A stretch of DNA of 64,000 nucleotides from CAVRAZ01 sp963719135 (GCA_963719135.1 CAVRAZ010000002.1:186001-250000); one strand, 5' to 3'. Shown: positions 35,633 through 45,026, numbered from the stretch's first letter. The notes: generated by a model from the letters alone, not told the origin. A program made the numbers and translations.

Positions 35633-36025
35633 GTGGACAATCCGGTGCGCATCGACAAATGGCTATGGGCCGCCCGCTTTTACAAGACCCGCGCGCTTGC
35701 GGCGGAAGCCGTCAGCGGCGGCCGCGTATGGCTCAACGGTGTGCGTACCAAGCCCGCCAGGGCGCTGAAGATCGGCGATCGTCTTGAAATCAACAAGGAT
35801 GGGTACACCTACGTCATCGACGTGTGCGAGTTGTCGGGCAGACGCGGTCCGGCCGCGGTTGCGCAGTCCCTCTATTCGGAATTGCAGGAGAGCATCGACC
35901 GGCGCGAGCGGCAGCGTGAGCACCACCGGATGGCGGCGGCGGTGGCCCCGCACCCGATGCGGCGCCCCGACAAGCGGGCGCGGCGAATACTGCGGGAAAC
36001 GAAACTGAAGAATCAGGGGGAATGA
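35633..36025 (+). CDS. hslR: Ribosome-associated heat shock protein Hsp15
   Basis: S4-domain RNA-binding protein that recycles 50S subunits carrying nascent chains after stress. The 130-residue product begins with the S4 fold (VRIDKWLWAARFYKTRALAA...GGRVWLNGVRTKPARALKIGD). It ends in a basic tail (RRPDKRARRILRETKLKNQ) typical of Hsp15. The GTG at 35633 is the likely start: it gives the family N terminus, though no strong ribosome binding site is visible. One base separates its stop from the Nudix gene. Confidence 0.93.
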   Translation: MDNPVRIDKWLWAARFYKTRALAAEAVSGGRVWLNGVRTKPARALKIGDRLEINKDGYTYVIDVCELSGRRGPAAVAQSLYSELQESIDRRERQREHHRMAAAVAPHPMRRPDKRARRILRETKLKNQGE

Positions 36026-36026
36026 G

Positions 36027-36473
36027 ATGGCGCGACCGGAGACGCCTTTGTTGACCGTGGACATTATCATCGAAATGGTCGATCGCCCACGGCAGACCGT
36101 TGTGCTGATCGAACGCGCTCACGAGCCGCTGGGCTGGGCGCTGCCCGGCGGTTTTGTCGACATCGGCGAAAGTCTCGAACAGGCGGCCGTCCGCGAGGCG
36201 CGCGAGGAGACCGGCCTGGACATCGAACTGGTTGACCTGCTGGGATGTTATTCGAATCCGGAACGCGATGCACGCGGTCACACCGCCAGCGCCGTGTTCA
36301 TCGCTCAGGCCCGCGGCGAGCCGAAGGCGCAAGACGACGCAAAGAGCACGGGTCTGTTCGACCCGGATCATTGCCCTCCGCTGGTCTTCGACCATGCACT
36401 GATCATGAAGGACTACCGCCGCTATCGGCGTACCGGGGCCAGGACGCCTCTGCGCTACGAACCACGCACCTGA
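36027..36473 (+). CDS. Nudix hydrolase
   Basis: A 148-residue hydrolase with the complete Nudix box GGFVDIGESLEQAAVREA followed by REETGLDIE (about residues 39-65: GX5EX7REVXEEXGXD). Preceding LERAHEPLGWALPGG fits the ADP-ribose pyrophosphatase-like subgroup. The substrate cannot be told from sequence. It follows hslR by one base and is therefore co-translated with it. It converges with the sucrose cluster. Confidence 0.93.
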   Translation: MARPETPLLTVDIIIEMVDRPRQTVVLIERAHEPLGWALPGGFVDIGESLEQAAVREAREETGLDIELVDLLGCYSNPERDARGHTASAVFIAQARGEPKAQDDAKSTGLFDPDHCPPLVFDHALIMKDYRRYRRTGARTPLRYEPRT

Positions 36474-36514
36474 GAGTCCCGGCAGGCCTCGCGCCTGCAC
36501 ACCGTCGGCGGAAC

Positions 36515-38920
36515 TCAGGATTCCAAGCGGGCGGCCAGCGGCCTGAACTGCAGTGCGTAGAACATCTCCAGATAGCGCCCGGTTTCGGCGCGGTCCAGAT
36601 CGCTCACGTACTTCCAGAAACCGTAAATCCTGGACAGCGTCATCATCTTCTCGGCATAGCGCTGCCAGGTATAGCGTGCCGCGACCCGGTTCAATCCGCC
36701 GTCCGAGATCCGCTGCCAGTAGCTTGCGTCCTTCGCGCAGCGGGTGAAGAATTCGGCCATGCGGTCGGCGGCGACAGCGCCATGGTTCGGGTCGATGTGA
36801 AAGCCCGACACGCCATCCTCGATGATTTCCAGCGGTCCGCCGAAACAGGTCGCGAACGTTGGCAGACCGGAACTCATGGCCTCGATGACCGTCAGGCCGA
36901 AGGCCTCGAACAGCGCCGGCTGGACGAACGCACCGCGCCCGTCGGCGACGAAGCGGTACAGTTCGCCGGCCAGCGACTTGTCCAGGTGCTTGCCGAGCCA
37001 GCGCACCTGGCCGTCGAGAGCGTGCTGGTTCATCAGGTCGTGCATTTTTTCGATCTGAGCGCGTTCCTCCATGTCGCCTGACTTGTCGGGGTTGACGTGT
37101 CCCGAGATCACCAGGAGGTTGGCCTGTTGGCGCAGCGCCGGACATTGGGCGTACCACTCGACCAGCCCCGTGATATTTTTTATCTTGTCCATGCGCGCCA
37201 TGGTGAACAGCAGCGGTTTGTCCCTGTTCTGAAGCACACCGCGAATGTCTTCCGCAGTCTGTTCGCCAAACGCCAGGCTCTCGATGGTGTCGTCGAAGTG
37301 GCGCAGGCGGCGCGGCGCATCGGAGTACGGAAAATAGACGTTGGAGTCGGCGCCGGGCGAGACGATGTTGAACTTGGTGTCGAATACATCGATTCCGTTC
37401 ACGACACGATAGAGGCCGGGCATCGTAAAAGTGGCGTGCGCCTCGTACTGGCCCAGGGTGTCTTCGGTGCCGGCAATCTCCTGGTAGGTGCTGGTGATTA
37501 TAAAATCGGCCGCGTTCATGGCGATCAGATCCGCGGTGAACTGACAGGAGAAGTGATAGTGCGGCTCGTTGTCCCGCCAGAACAGGTCCGAATAAAGATA
37601 TTTGGTCTTTTCCAGTGCGTGGGCGATGTTGCACTGCGTGACGCCCAGCCGCCGCGAGATCAGTGAGGCGACCAGATTGCCGTCGGAATAGTTGCCGATG
37701 ATCAGGTCCGGGCGACCGCCGAGTTCGGCCATCAGCTCGCGTTCGACCTCCGTGGCGAAGCGCTCCAGATACGGCCAAATCTCGAAGCGGGAAATCCAGT
37801 GCGGGACGACTTCGCCGGTGTCGTTGCGGAACGGCACGCGCAGTATACGGGCGTGTTCGGTGCCGGCTATCGGCTCGATGCGCTGGTCGCAGGTGGTGCC
37901 GTCGGATTGAGGAATCAGCCGTGAAATGACCAGAATCTGCGGCTCGATGGTAATTCCCTGTTCATACAGACGCTGCCGCATTTCCCGTTCGAGCGATCGC
38001 ACCTGGTCGAGTATGTAAACGACCTGGCCCCCGGTGTCCGGGCGCCCGAGCACGTTCGACTGGCCAAAGTAGCCGTGCGGGGACAGGATAGCCAGCGAAA
38101 AGATCATCGGTACGCGTCCGAGAAAATGTTCGAGCGCCCCCGGCGAGGGCGCCTCCAGTATATCCAGCAGCAGGCGCATCGATTCGCGCACGCGCGCCAC
38201 GCTGTTGCCCCAACCCGGTTCGAATCCAAGCAACCGCAACTCGTGCGCGATCATTTCCCACGACTTGTCCTGGTCGCGGCGCTTGAGCAGGTCCTCCGCC
38301 GAGCGCAGTGCCTGGCGCAACCGCGGCACGTCGTCGATATAGCCGTTGATCATCAACTGCTGGTCGCGGTACTTGTGCACGCGCAGAAAATTCAGCAGCA
38401 GCCGGTCGCCCTTGCCCAGATCCTGGAACAGACGGCTCGACAGGTGCCGATTCAGAAACTCGACGCCGCGTCCGATCGAGGCCGATTCGCGGAGTTTGTA
38501 GAACTCGCGCGAAAAAGGCGCCATGTCGACTTCCAGCAGCCATTCGTCGCCGGTTTCGCCCGTCGCCAGCCGTTCCTTGAAGGCGAGAAATTCCGCCGTC
38601 GGCGCCGCCTGGCTGTCGAGTGTCTCGATATGGGTGCGTACGAAAACCCAGCGGCCGATGCGGGGACGCAATGCAAAATAGATCCATGCCGCATCCATCG
38701 CCGCCTCCTGACAGCTTTCCACCAGCAGACTGACGGGGCTTTCGCGCAGATTCCCGGTCGTGTCGGTCGAACAGGCGTTCTCGAAGCTGTCCTGGATGTC
38801 GCTGCGCAGGAAGAAAGGTCGATTCTGCGAACGCAGTTCATGAAGTAGATGACCGAGTTCGTTACGGCTTGCGCTCAGGTCGATATCGGCTATGGACGGC
38901 ACGTCGCTATGGCCTTTCAT
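36515..38920 (-). CDS. sus: Sucrose synthase
   Basis: Reversible GT4 enzyme: sucrose + NDP to fructose + NDP-glucose. The 801-residue length and architecture match sucrose synthases. An N-terminal regulatory region (about 1-255) precedes the GT-B catalytic core, with SPHGYFGQSNVLGRPDTGGQ and VVYILDQVR, CNIAHALEKTKYLYSD, FTMARMDKIKNITGLVEWY, and the donor-site QPALFEAFGLTVIEAMSSGL. It overlaps the fructokinase gene by four bases (ATGA). It is the last gene of sps-spp-fructokinase-sus, so the cluster can both build sucrose and cleave it to NDP-glucose. Bacterial Sus occurs in cyanobacteria, nitrifiers and some other chemolithotrophs. Confidence 0.96.
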   Translation of the reverse strand: MKGHSDVPSIADIDLSASRNELGHLLHELRSQNRPFFLRSDIQDSFENACSTDTTGNLRESPVSLLVESCQEAAMDAAWIYFALRPRIGRWVFVRTHIETLDSQAAPTAEFLAFKERLATGETGDEWLLEVDMAPFSREFYKLRESASIGRGVEFLNRHLSSRLFQDLGKGDRLLLNFLRVHKYRDQQLMINGYIDDVPRLRQALRSAEDLLKRRDQDKSWEMIAHELRLLGFEPGWGNSVARVRESMRLLLDILEAPSPGALEHFLGRVPMIFSLAILSPHGYFGQSNVLGRPDTGGQVVYILDQVRSLEREMRQRLYEQGITIEPQILVISRLIPQSDGTTCDQRIEPIAGTEHARILRVPFRNDTGEVVPHWISRFEIWPYLERFATEVERELMAELGGRPDLIIGNYSDGNLVASLISRRLGVTQCNIAHALEKTKYLYSDLFWRDNEPHYHFSCQFTADLIAMNAADFIITSTYQEIAGTEDTLGQYEAHATFTMPGLYRVVNGIDVFDTKFNIVSPGADSNVYFPYSDAPRRLRHFDDTIESLAFGEQTAEDIRGVLQNRDKPLLFTMARMDKIKNITGLVEWYAQCPALRQQANLLVISGHVNPDKSGDMEERAQIEKMHDLMNQHALDGQVRWLGKHLDKSLAGELYRFVADGRGAFVQPALFEAFGLTVIEAMSSGLPTFATCFGGPLEIIEDGVSGFHIDPNHGAVAADRMAEFFTRCAKDASYWQRISDGGLNRVAARYTWQRYAEKMMTLSRIYGFWKYVSDLDRAETGRYLEMFYALQFRPLAARLES

Positions 38921-39807
38921 GTATTCGCGATCTCCCAGCGTTGCAGAAATGGTCGATAAAACGCCCGGTCTTGCACGGTTGCGCCGCGCACCCGGACCAG
39001 TGCGGACGCAAATTCCTGCGCGCGCGCGCCGATCGTGTCGAGCGGCCAGGCGTGCAGCAATCCGAGTATGAAGGCGCTGGCAAAGGCATCGCCCGCGCCG
39101 ACGGTGTCGACGACCTCTGCCGGCGTCGGTTCGACGCGTATTGTGCCGGCGTCCCGGGTCAGGATCTCGGCGCCCTGGGCGCCGCGCGTGACGATCAGCA
39201 CTTCGATGCCCGGGTGGCTGAACAATGCCTCGATCTGCTGCTGGACAACCTTGTCGTGTCCGGCAACCTGGCTCAGTTCATCCGCATTCAGCTTGACCCA
39301 ACGCGCGCCAGCCAGCAGGTCCGCGACCGTCCGCTGATTCCACCAGGGCGGACGCAGATTGATATCCACGAATACAGGGGCGGCATGGCGTTGCTTCAGC
39401 GCCGACAGGGCGTCCGCCGAATCGGCTTGCCGCAACGCCAGAGTTCCGTGGTAGATCAGCGAGGGTTGCAGCGGCGGCATGGCGCCGGGATCGATATGAT
39501 CGTAGGCGCGGTCGGCGACGATGTCGTAGTGCGGTTCGCCGCCTTCGAAGGACACATCCACGCTGCCGGTGGGGTGTTGTGAATCCATTTGAAGGCCGGC
39601 GGTGGCCATGCCCCACTCGCGCATGGCGTCGCGTATGCGGCGGCCGAGGGGGTCGTTGCCAACGCGGCTGATAAGAAGGGGTGACTGGCCGAACGCGTTG
39701 AGGTGCCAGGCGACATTGAAGGGGGCTCCGCCCAGCACGACACTGCCGTCCGGAAACCGGTCGAACAGGACTTCGCCGAAAATCACGGATTGTTCGTGTC
39801 GCGCCAC
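38917..39807 (-). CDS. PfkB-family fructokinase
   Basis: ATP-dependent sugar kinase, 296 residues. It begins with VIFGEVLFDRFPDGSVVLGG and APFNVAWHL, then GNDPLGRRI. The anion-hole/catalytic-base motif is DTVGAGDAFASAFILG near residue 242. Placed between sucrose-phosphate phosphatase and sucrose synthase, the expected substrate is fructose released by Sus, giving fructose-6-phosphate, the acceptor used by Sps. Similar gene sets occur in halophilic methylotrophs. Ten bases separate it from spp, and it overlaps sus by four. Confidence 0.93.
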   Translation of the reverse strand: MARHEQSVIFGEVLFDRFPDGSVVLGGAPFNVAWHLNAFGQSPLLISRVGNDPLGRRIRDAMREWGMATAGLQMDSQHPTGSVDVSFEGGEPHYDIVADRAYDHIDPGAMPPLQPSLIYHGTLALRQADSADALSALKQRHAAPVFVDINLRPPWWNQRTVADLLAGARWVKLNADELSQVAGHDKVVQQQIEALFSHPGIEVLIVTRGAQGAEILTRDAGTIRVEPTPAEVVDTVGAGDAFASAFILGLLHAWPLDTIGARAQEFASALVRVRGATVQDRAFYRPFLQRWEIANT

Positions 39808-39817
39808 GCGTCGGTTC

Positions 39818-40654
39818 CTAGGTGTCGAGCCAGGCTCGTGTTTCGGGGTGATAGTGCACCAGACCTTCGAGGATGCCGGCGCTGTAATTGCCGTTCATGC
39901 CGAGCAGGCTGCCCTGCGCCGCATAGAAAGCCCGCTCGGTGTGGGTGCGCCGGCACGCGTCGATGGCCTGGGTGCGGACGGCGTCAGTCGCGTTGGCGAC
40001 CAGCACGGCGGGTATGTCGCTGCACAGCACGGACAGATCATTGCCGCTGTCACCGCAGAACAGCGTCGCGGAGGCCGGCTGACCGATACGAGCGATCAGG
40101 TAACGTATGGCATTCAACTTCGAGGCCGGTTCCGGCAGCACGTCGATGAGGCCGATGCGGCGGTTGTCGTCCAGACTCCAGACGATCCGGGATTTCAGAC
40201 TCCGTGCGGCCAGACGTTCCTGCATGCTGCGGATCAGGGCGTCAACATCGATGTCCTGCGGCGCGTAGTAGCTGCTCTTGAAGGGCCCCTGTTTGCTCGC
40301 TTCCTGCGGCTCGAGTTCCGGGATATCGCCCAACAAGGCTTGCAGGGAGTGACCGGTTTCCGTTTTCCAGCACTGCGCGAGTTCGTCGCGCCAGGCTTCC
40401 CACATTTGCCATCGCCCGCCGTTGACTTGGTAAATGCTGGTGCCGACATCGCCGATGACGAAATCCGGCTGCGGCAGATCGTATTGCCGCATCGCCTGTT
40501 CGACGAGCGTCCGGTCGCGCCCCGTCACGTAGGCCAGCACAACGTCGCGCCGCGCGACCAGAGCTGCGAACCGGCGGCGCGCATCGGGCGATTCCGGTGC
40601 CTCGCCGTTGGGCATCAGGGTCCGGTCCAGGTCGGTGCAGATCAGCAGCCGCAC
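39818..40654 (-). CDS. spp: Sucrose-6-phosphate phosphatase
   Basis: HAD-superfamily phosphatase (278 residues) hydrolysing sucrose-6-phosphate to sucrose, the last synthesis step. Motif I CTDLDRTLMP has the nucleophile and acid/base aspartates, motif II is YVTGRDRT, and the acid motif CGDSGNDLSVL is intact. A C2B-type cap sits between. It starts two bases after sps ends. Its intact motifs contrast with the degenerate HAD domain at the end of Sps, so this protein is the likely phosphatase. Confidence 0.94.
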   Translation of the reverse strand: MRLLICTDLDRTLMPNGEAPESPDARRRFAALVARRDVVLAYVTGRDRTLVEQAMRQYDLPQPDFVIGDVGTSIYQVNGGRWQMWEAWRDELAQCWKTETGHSLQALLGDIPELEPQEASKQGPFKSSYYAPQDIDVDALIRSMQERLAARSLKSRIVWSLDDNRRIGLIDVLPEPASKLNAIRYLIARIGQPASATLFCGDSGNDLSVLCSDIPAVLVANATDAVRTQAIDACRRTHTERAFYAAQGSLLGMNGNYSAGILEGLVHYHPETRAWLDT

Positions 40655-40656
40655 GC

Positions 40657-42831
40657 TCAGGCCCGCGTCGGTTGGTCGACGGGTGTGCGGCAGGTCGCGA
40701 GGAAATCATAGTGGCTGATAGCCTCCATGATGCCTGCCGCGTAAGGCCGTTTCGCGAAATAGATGCGCTCGATTTCACTGAGCTGAACCAGTTCCTCGTC
40801 GTGGCGGTTGGCGACCACGACGCCCAGCGTATTGCCGCGCATCATGTCCGCATCGGTGCCCGAGCCGCCGGCGGCGAGGATATGGTCGAGCGGTATGTCC
40901 CACTGGCTGGAAAAATACCTCAACGCCAGCCCTTTCGAGGCCCGCACCGGCACGATATCGAGGTACTGACCGAATGACAGGAAACTGTTGACGGCCAGGT
41001 CCGCCCTGTGAAGAAGGCTGTTGATTTCATCGATCGACGGCGCCTTTGCGGTATCGATAAAGTAACTCACCTTGAACCGGCTCTGCTCGATCTTGGGCTG
41101 CGGCGACACGCCGGGTACGTCGGCCAGTGCCTCGACGACGCCATCCGGGTTCCACATGTAGTTGATGTGGCGGCGCCAGGCCAGGTCGGCGGTCAGGTCG
41201 GGCGCATAGTGAATCTCCGTGCCGACGCCGGTGATGAGCACATCCGGAAGCGGTATGCCGAAGCGTTTCATCTGCGCCAGAGCGGATGCAAGACCGCGGC
41301 CGGTCGCGATGCCGAAGCTGACGCACTGGCGGTTCTCCCGAATCAGGTTCAGGAATTCGGACAGCGACCCGGGATCGCCGAGCAGGTTCTGATCCAGATC
41401 GGTGAACAGGGCGCGGTCGTGGTAGAGCATCGGGCGCCGTGTCAGCGGAGGCTTGTGCAGCGGTTCCTGACGTTCGAGCGCGGGTTTGAGTGTGGCGAGA
41501 AAACGTTTCGCGTGCGCGTTCCAGGAATAGTGCGCGTGCACGCCATCGACGCCGCGCCGGGAAAACTCCCGCCACAGGCGGCCGTCGGACAGAATCTTGA
41601 GCAGCGCCTTGGTTATTGCATTGCAGTCGAGCGGATCGACGAGTATGCCGTTGTGGCAGGCGCCGATGATGTCCTGCGGGCCGCCGTCCTCGGTGGCCAC
41701 GACCGGAAGACCGCTGGCGGCCGCCTCGATCAGCGTCAGGCCGAAGGGTTCGGTCAGCGCGGGATTGATGAACACGCCATGCGACACCGCCGTAAGACGG
41801 TAGATCACCGAGACGTCGCGCGCCGAATGGTGCTTGGGATAGGCGACCTTGCCGTAAAGGTCGTAGCGGTCGACGAGGAGCAACAGTTCGTTCAGGACCC
41901 GCTTCGGACCGCTGTCCATGTCGCGAATGTCCTCGCGGTTGCCGGCAACAACGACCAGATTGGCCGTCCGCTGCAGCTCTTCCGACTCGCCGTAGCTGGT
42001 GATCAGCGCCGCGATGTTCTTGCGCGCATCGGGACGCGAAAGCGCGAGAATCATCGGTTTGTCCGGCGCGCGCAGGAAACGCCGGATTTGTTCGGCGATC
42101 GCCGTACCGGGCTCACTGCCGTCCGCCAGGTGGAAGTTCTGCAGATCGGTGCCGGGCGGAATGACGCACATTTGCTCGGGTTGGTAGTAGTCGTACAGCG
42201 CGTATTGTTCGTCGACCTCGTTGTGTGTGCTGGCCACAATGAGTTTCGCCGCGCCGAGCGCGTTTTCCTCGGCGTCGATGCGGCGTGACATGGTGTACTG
42301 GGTTTCGATTTCGGCGCGCTTCAGTCCGGCGGCCAGCAGGCGCCGGCGTTTCACGCGGCCCAGCGAATGACCGGTGTAGACCAGCGGGCGGCCGAGCAGC
42401 GCGGACAGGCGGGTGCCAACGTAACCTGCGTCCGCGTAGTGGCTGTGGATGATGTCAGGCACCCGGTCCAGTTCCTTAAGGTATTGCACCGCGTTGTCGA
42501 CGAAATTGTCCAGATAGTTCCAGAGTTCCTCTTTGCGGATATAAGCTTCGGGGCCGCAGTCAAGCCGCACGATGCGCGCGTTGGTGCACAGTGGTTCCTC
42601 GTGGCGCGCGTAGTCCGCACTGACCTGGTTGTCCACGATGCGGCGGGTCAAGAGGTCGATGCGCGCGACTTCGGGCAGCGCCGCGAGCGCGCGCGCCAAT
42701 TCCACGACATAGCGCGTCTGACCGCCCGTGTCGGCGTCGCGACCCAGTTCGAGATTGTCTGATCTAATCAGTCCGTGAACGCTGATCAGCAGAAGATAGA
42801 GCCCATTTTCCTGCGCGGTCTGGATGCTCAT
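40657..42831 (-). CDS. sps: Sucrose-phosphate synthase with degenerate C-terminal HAD domain
   Basis: Transfers glucose from NDP-glucose to fructose-6-phosphate. The 724-residue protein has the GT-B glycosyltransferase (about 1-450): SVHGLIRSDNLELGRDADTG and GQTRYVVEL, HSHYADAGYVG, TGHSLGRVKRR, and NPALTEPFGLTLIEAAASGLP. The C-terminal HAD-like domain (about 470-705) starts LFTDLDQN but reads GGSGTDADM where active phosphatases have GDSGND. It is therefore probably structural or regulatory, as in other Sps proteins. First gene of the sucrose operon; a tandem-receiver gene lies 96 bases upstream on the same strand. The ribosome binding site is weak. Confidence 0.96.
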   Translation of the reverse strand: MSIQTAQENGLYLLLISVHGLIRSDNLELGRDADTGGQTRYVVELARALAALPEVARIDLLTRRIVDNQVSADYARHEEPLCTNARIVRLDCGPEAYIRKEELWNYLDNFVDNAVQYLKELDRVPDIIHSHYADAGYVGTRLSALLGRPLVYTGHSLGRVKRRRLLAAGLKRAEIETQYTMSRRIDAEENALGAAKLIVASTHNEVDEQYALYDYYQPEQMCVIPPGTDLQNFHLADGSEPGTAIAEQIRRFLRAPDKPMILALSRPDARKNIAALITSYGESEELQRTANLVVVAGNREDIRDMDSGPKRVLNELLLLVDRYDLYGKVAYPKHHSARDVSVIYRLTAVSHGVFINPALTEPFGLTLIEAAASGLPVVATEDGGPQDIIGACHNGILVDPLDCNAITKALLKILSDGRLWREFSRRGVDGVHAHYSWNAHAKRFLATLKPALERQEPLHKPPLTRRPMLYHDRALFTDLDQNLLGDPGSLSEFLNLIRENRQCVSFGIATGRGLASALAQMKRFGIPLPDVLITGVGTEIHYAPDLTADLAWRRHINYMWNPDGVVEALADVPGVSPQPKIEQSRFKVSYFIDTAKAPSIDEINSLLHRADLAVNSFLSFGQYLDIVPVRASKGLALRYFSSQWDIPLDHILAAGGSGTDADMMRGNTLGVVVANRHDEELVQLSEIERIYFAKRPYAAGIMEAISHYDFLATCRTPVDQPTRA

Positions 42832-42927
42832 CCGCCGATTGAACCAAAAAACACCGTGCTATTGCAAATCGCGTCGTGAATTCAGGCGGTTGTTGCCGCC
42901 TTGGGTGCGGGTGCGCGGCCGGCGCGA

Positions 42928-43611
42928 TCAGCAGATCGCGGCGGAATGCGGGGCGGGCGACGGTTTGCGGAGGTTGTCGATGAGGATGGCCAGCGGGTTT
43001 GCCGCGCCGGCGCTGTTGACTGCAAGCGGTCTGCCCGACAGCCTGCAATAGTCGTTTCTGTCCGGCAGCACCTGCGCCGCATTAACCACGGCAATATCGT
43101 ATTCGCGCATTGCCATCGCGATGCGTGCCTCGAGGATCGACCGCGCCCGGAACAGCCGTGCGCGGTTGGCAAGCGTGTTGCGCATCAACGCTGCCGTTTG
43201 GTCGTCTTCCTCGAGGTACAGAATGCTGGGAGGTTCGCCGTCCCACCGTCCGATTGCCTGTTTGAGGGCAAAGATCAGGCGCGCCTGGGCCGAGGCGCCG
43301 CGCAGCCAGTCAGCGTCGGTCTCCGGGCGGTGGACGCTCGCCGGCGTTTCCGTCGTCAATACCACCACCGGCAGCCAGGGATAGGTCGTGCGCAGTTCGC
43401 AGGCCAGCGAAATGCCGTCCCCGTCCGCCAGCAACAGATCCAGGACAACGGCGGACAGAGTCTTGTCTGCAATCAGCTCGTGTACGGTGCTTCTGCGGGT
43501 TGCGCATACCGTCCGGAAACCACGCTGCGCGACGACATCGCACAAGGGCTTCAATTTGGCAAGATCGCTGGAACAAAGCAGTATCGCACGTGTTGCGGTT
43601 GACGCTGTCAT
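42928..43611 (-). CDS. Degenerate tandem response-regulator receiver protein
   Basis: A 227-residue protein with two receiver-like domains and no output domain. Domain 1 (about 8-105) retains the phospho-acceptor region VVLDLLLADGDGISLACELR and VVVLTTETP but lacks a full acidic pair (LLCSSDL) and the usual lysine. Domain 2 (about 125-190) retains the acidic triplet (LYLEEDDQ) but has asparagine where the acceptor aspartate should be (DIAVVNAAQ), and it looks shortened. It lies just upstream of sps on the same strand, so a regulatory link to sucrose synthesis is possible but not shown. The ATG at 43611 is chosen by domain fit; its ribosome binding site is weak. Confidence 0.7.
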   Translation of the reverse strand: MTASTATRAILLCSSDLAKLKPLCDVVAQRGFRTVCATRRSTVHELIADKTLSAVVLDLLLADGDGISLACELRTTYPWLPVVVLTTETPASVHRPETDADWLRGASAQARLIFALKQAIGRWDGEPPSILYLEEDDQTAALMRNTLANRARLFRARSILEARIAMAMREYDIAVVNAAQVLPDRNDYCRLSGRPLAVNSAGAANPLAILIDNLRKPSPAPHSAAIC

Positions 43612-43966
43612 AGACTGTTGCGGTCGTGGGGATGAGGCATGTGCCTTAGGCGGCGCGAGCGGCGTCAAGTTTGAATGTCGACGCCGGAAGTGAGAACTGC
43701 GCACGGTGCCCGACCGCAAACTGCCGGTGACCGCGTCGGTGCGCCGGCAATTACCGCCCGGCTTGCTGGGTAATGTTCGTGGGGATCATGAAAATTTCCG
43801 GCAACTTACGTAGTATTCGGGATTACTGGAGTTGCCTGACTGCTTGACACCCTTCTAGGAGCGGGCTCGCCGGCCACGGTTGCCGCACGTTCGCGGCCAA
43901 ACGCCGCTTCTAAATAAAGGTCTCACGTGATAGTTCGGCGTCGATTGTAAGCGTTGCGGAGGAGGC
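43612..43966. other. Divergent intergenic region between the receiver protein and moxR
   Basis: About 355 bases. A TTGACA at about 43842 has no good -10 partner at the correct distance. GGAGGAGGC at about 43958 is the moxR ribosome binding site. No gene or repeat is supported. Confidence 0.4.
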
Positions 43967-45013
43967 ATGCGCCCATCTCAGTTGTTCACCGTGCTGGAGA
44001 CGGAATTTCAGAGTACACAGCACAATCAGCACACGCCCGTCATGCTCTGGGGGCCGCCTGGCGTCGGAAAATCGCAGATCATCGCGCAGGTCGCGCACCG
44101 GCATCGAGCCCCCGTGATCGATATCCGCCTGTCGCAGATGGAACCCAGCGATCTGCGCGGTATCCCGTTCCGCAACGGCGACTCCGTCGAGTGGGCCGTA
44201 CCCTCGATGCTGCCGGATTCCCGACGACACGGGCCGGCCGGCATCCTGTTTCTGGACGAAATCACGTCCGTGCCGCCCAGCGTGTCGGCGGCCGCCTACC
44301 AACTGATTCTCGACCGCCGGCTGGGCGCCTATGTGGTGCCGGCTGGGTGGGCCATTTTCGCGGCCGGCAACCGGCAGGGCGATCGCGGTGTCACCTATAG
44401 CATGCCCGCCCCGCTGGCGAACCGTTTTTCACACTATGAACTGGACGTCAACCTGGACGACTGGGTGGCCTGGGCCTACGCAAACCATATCGACGAACGG
44501 CTCATCGCTTTCCTCCGCTTTCGCCCCGAACTGCTGTTCGAGTTCGATCCGGCGCACAATCCCGTGGCGTTTCCGACGCCGCGGTCCTGGGAGTTCGCGC
44601 ACCGGGCCCTGCAGAAGTTCGGCGGGCATTCGGAGGTGCTGGTCGAGGCCTTGCAGGCGTGCGTCGGACCGGCAGCCGGGATCGAACTCAGCGCATTTGT
44701 CGACAACCTCGATAAACTGCCGGATATCGACGCCATTGTGCGCGGCGAATCCGTGCCGGTGCCTAAGGAGATCGATCTGCAGTATGCCGTCGCTTCTGCG
44801 TTGGTTGCCCGCGCGATCCGCGCGCGCGCCAAGGGCGATGCGCAGACGACCTACGGTCACATCATCAACTACGCCAGCGCCTTTCCCCAGCGCGAAATGG
44901 GCGTGATGCTGGTTTCCGACATGCACCGCGCGATCGGTCAGGACCTGTTCTCGGTGCCCCAGTTTTCGCAATGGGCGAAGGCGGTCGCCGACGTAATGCT
45001 GTTCGACATGTAG
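43967..45013 (+). CDS. MoxR-type AAA+ ATPase
   Basis: A 348-residue AAA+ ATPase of the MoxR/RavA superfamily. Walker A is WGPPGVGKSQI near residue 30, Walker B is GILFLDEITSVPPS near 91, followed by sensor 1 (FAAGNRQGD) and an arginine-finger-containing PLANRFSHYEL. MoxR ATPases usually act as chaperones for metal insertion or complex assembly together with a VWA partner. Such a partner is the very next gene, 13 bases downstream. An excellent GGAGGAGGC ribosome binding site precedes ATG 43967. The target of the pair is unknown. Confidence 0.92.
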   Translation: MRPSQLFTVLETEFQSTQHNQHTPVMLWGPPGVGKSQIIAQVAHRHRAPVIDIRLSQMEPSDLRGIPFRNGDSVEWAVPSMLPDSRRHGPAGILFLDEITSVPPSVSAAAYQLILDRRLGAYVVPAGWAIFAAGNRQGDRGVTYSMPAPLANRFSHYELDVNLDDWVAWAYANHIDERLIAFLRFRPELLFEFDPAHNPVAFPTPRSWEFAHRALQKFGGHSEVLVEALQACVGPAAGIELSAFVDNLDKLPDIDAIVRGESVPVPKEIDLQYAVASALVARAIRARAKGDAQTTYGHIINYASAFPQREMGVMLVSDMHRAIGQDLFSVPQFSQWAKAVADVMLFDM

Positions 45014-45026
45014 TGCCGCGCCGGGT

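Noticed and set aside
36488..36510. Hairpin GCAGGC...GCCTGC between the Nudix gene and sucrose synthase
   Set aside because: Short stem without a T tract on either strand; not supported as a terminator.
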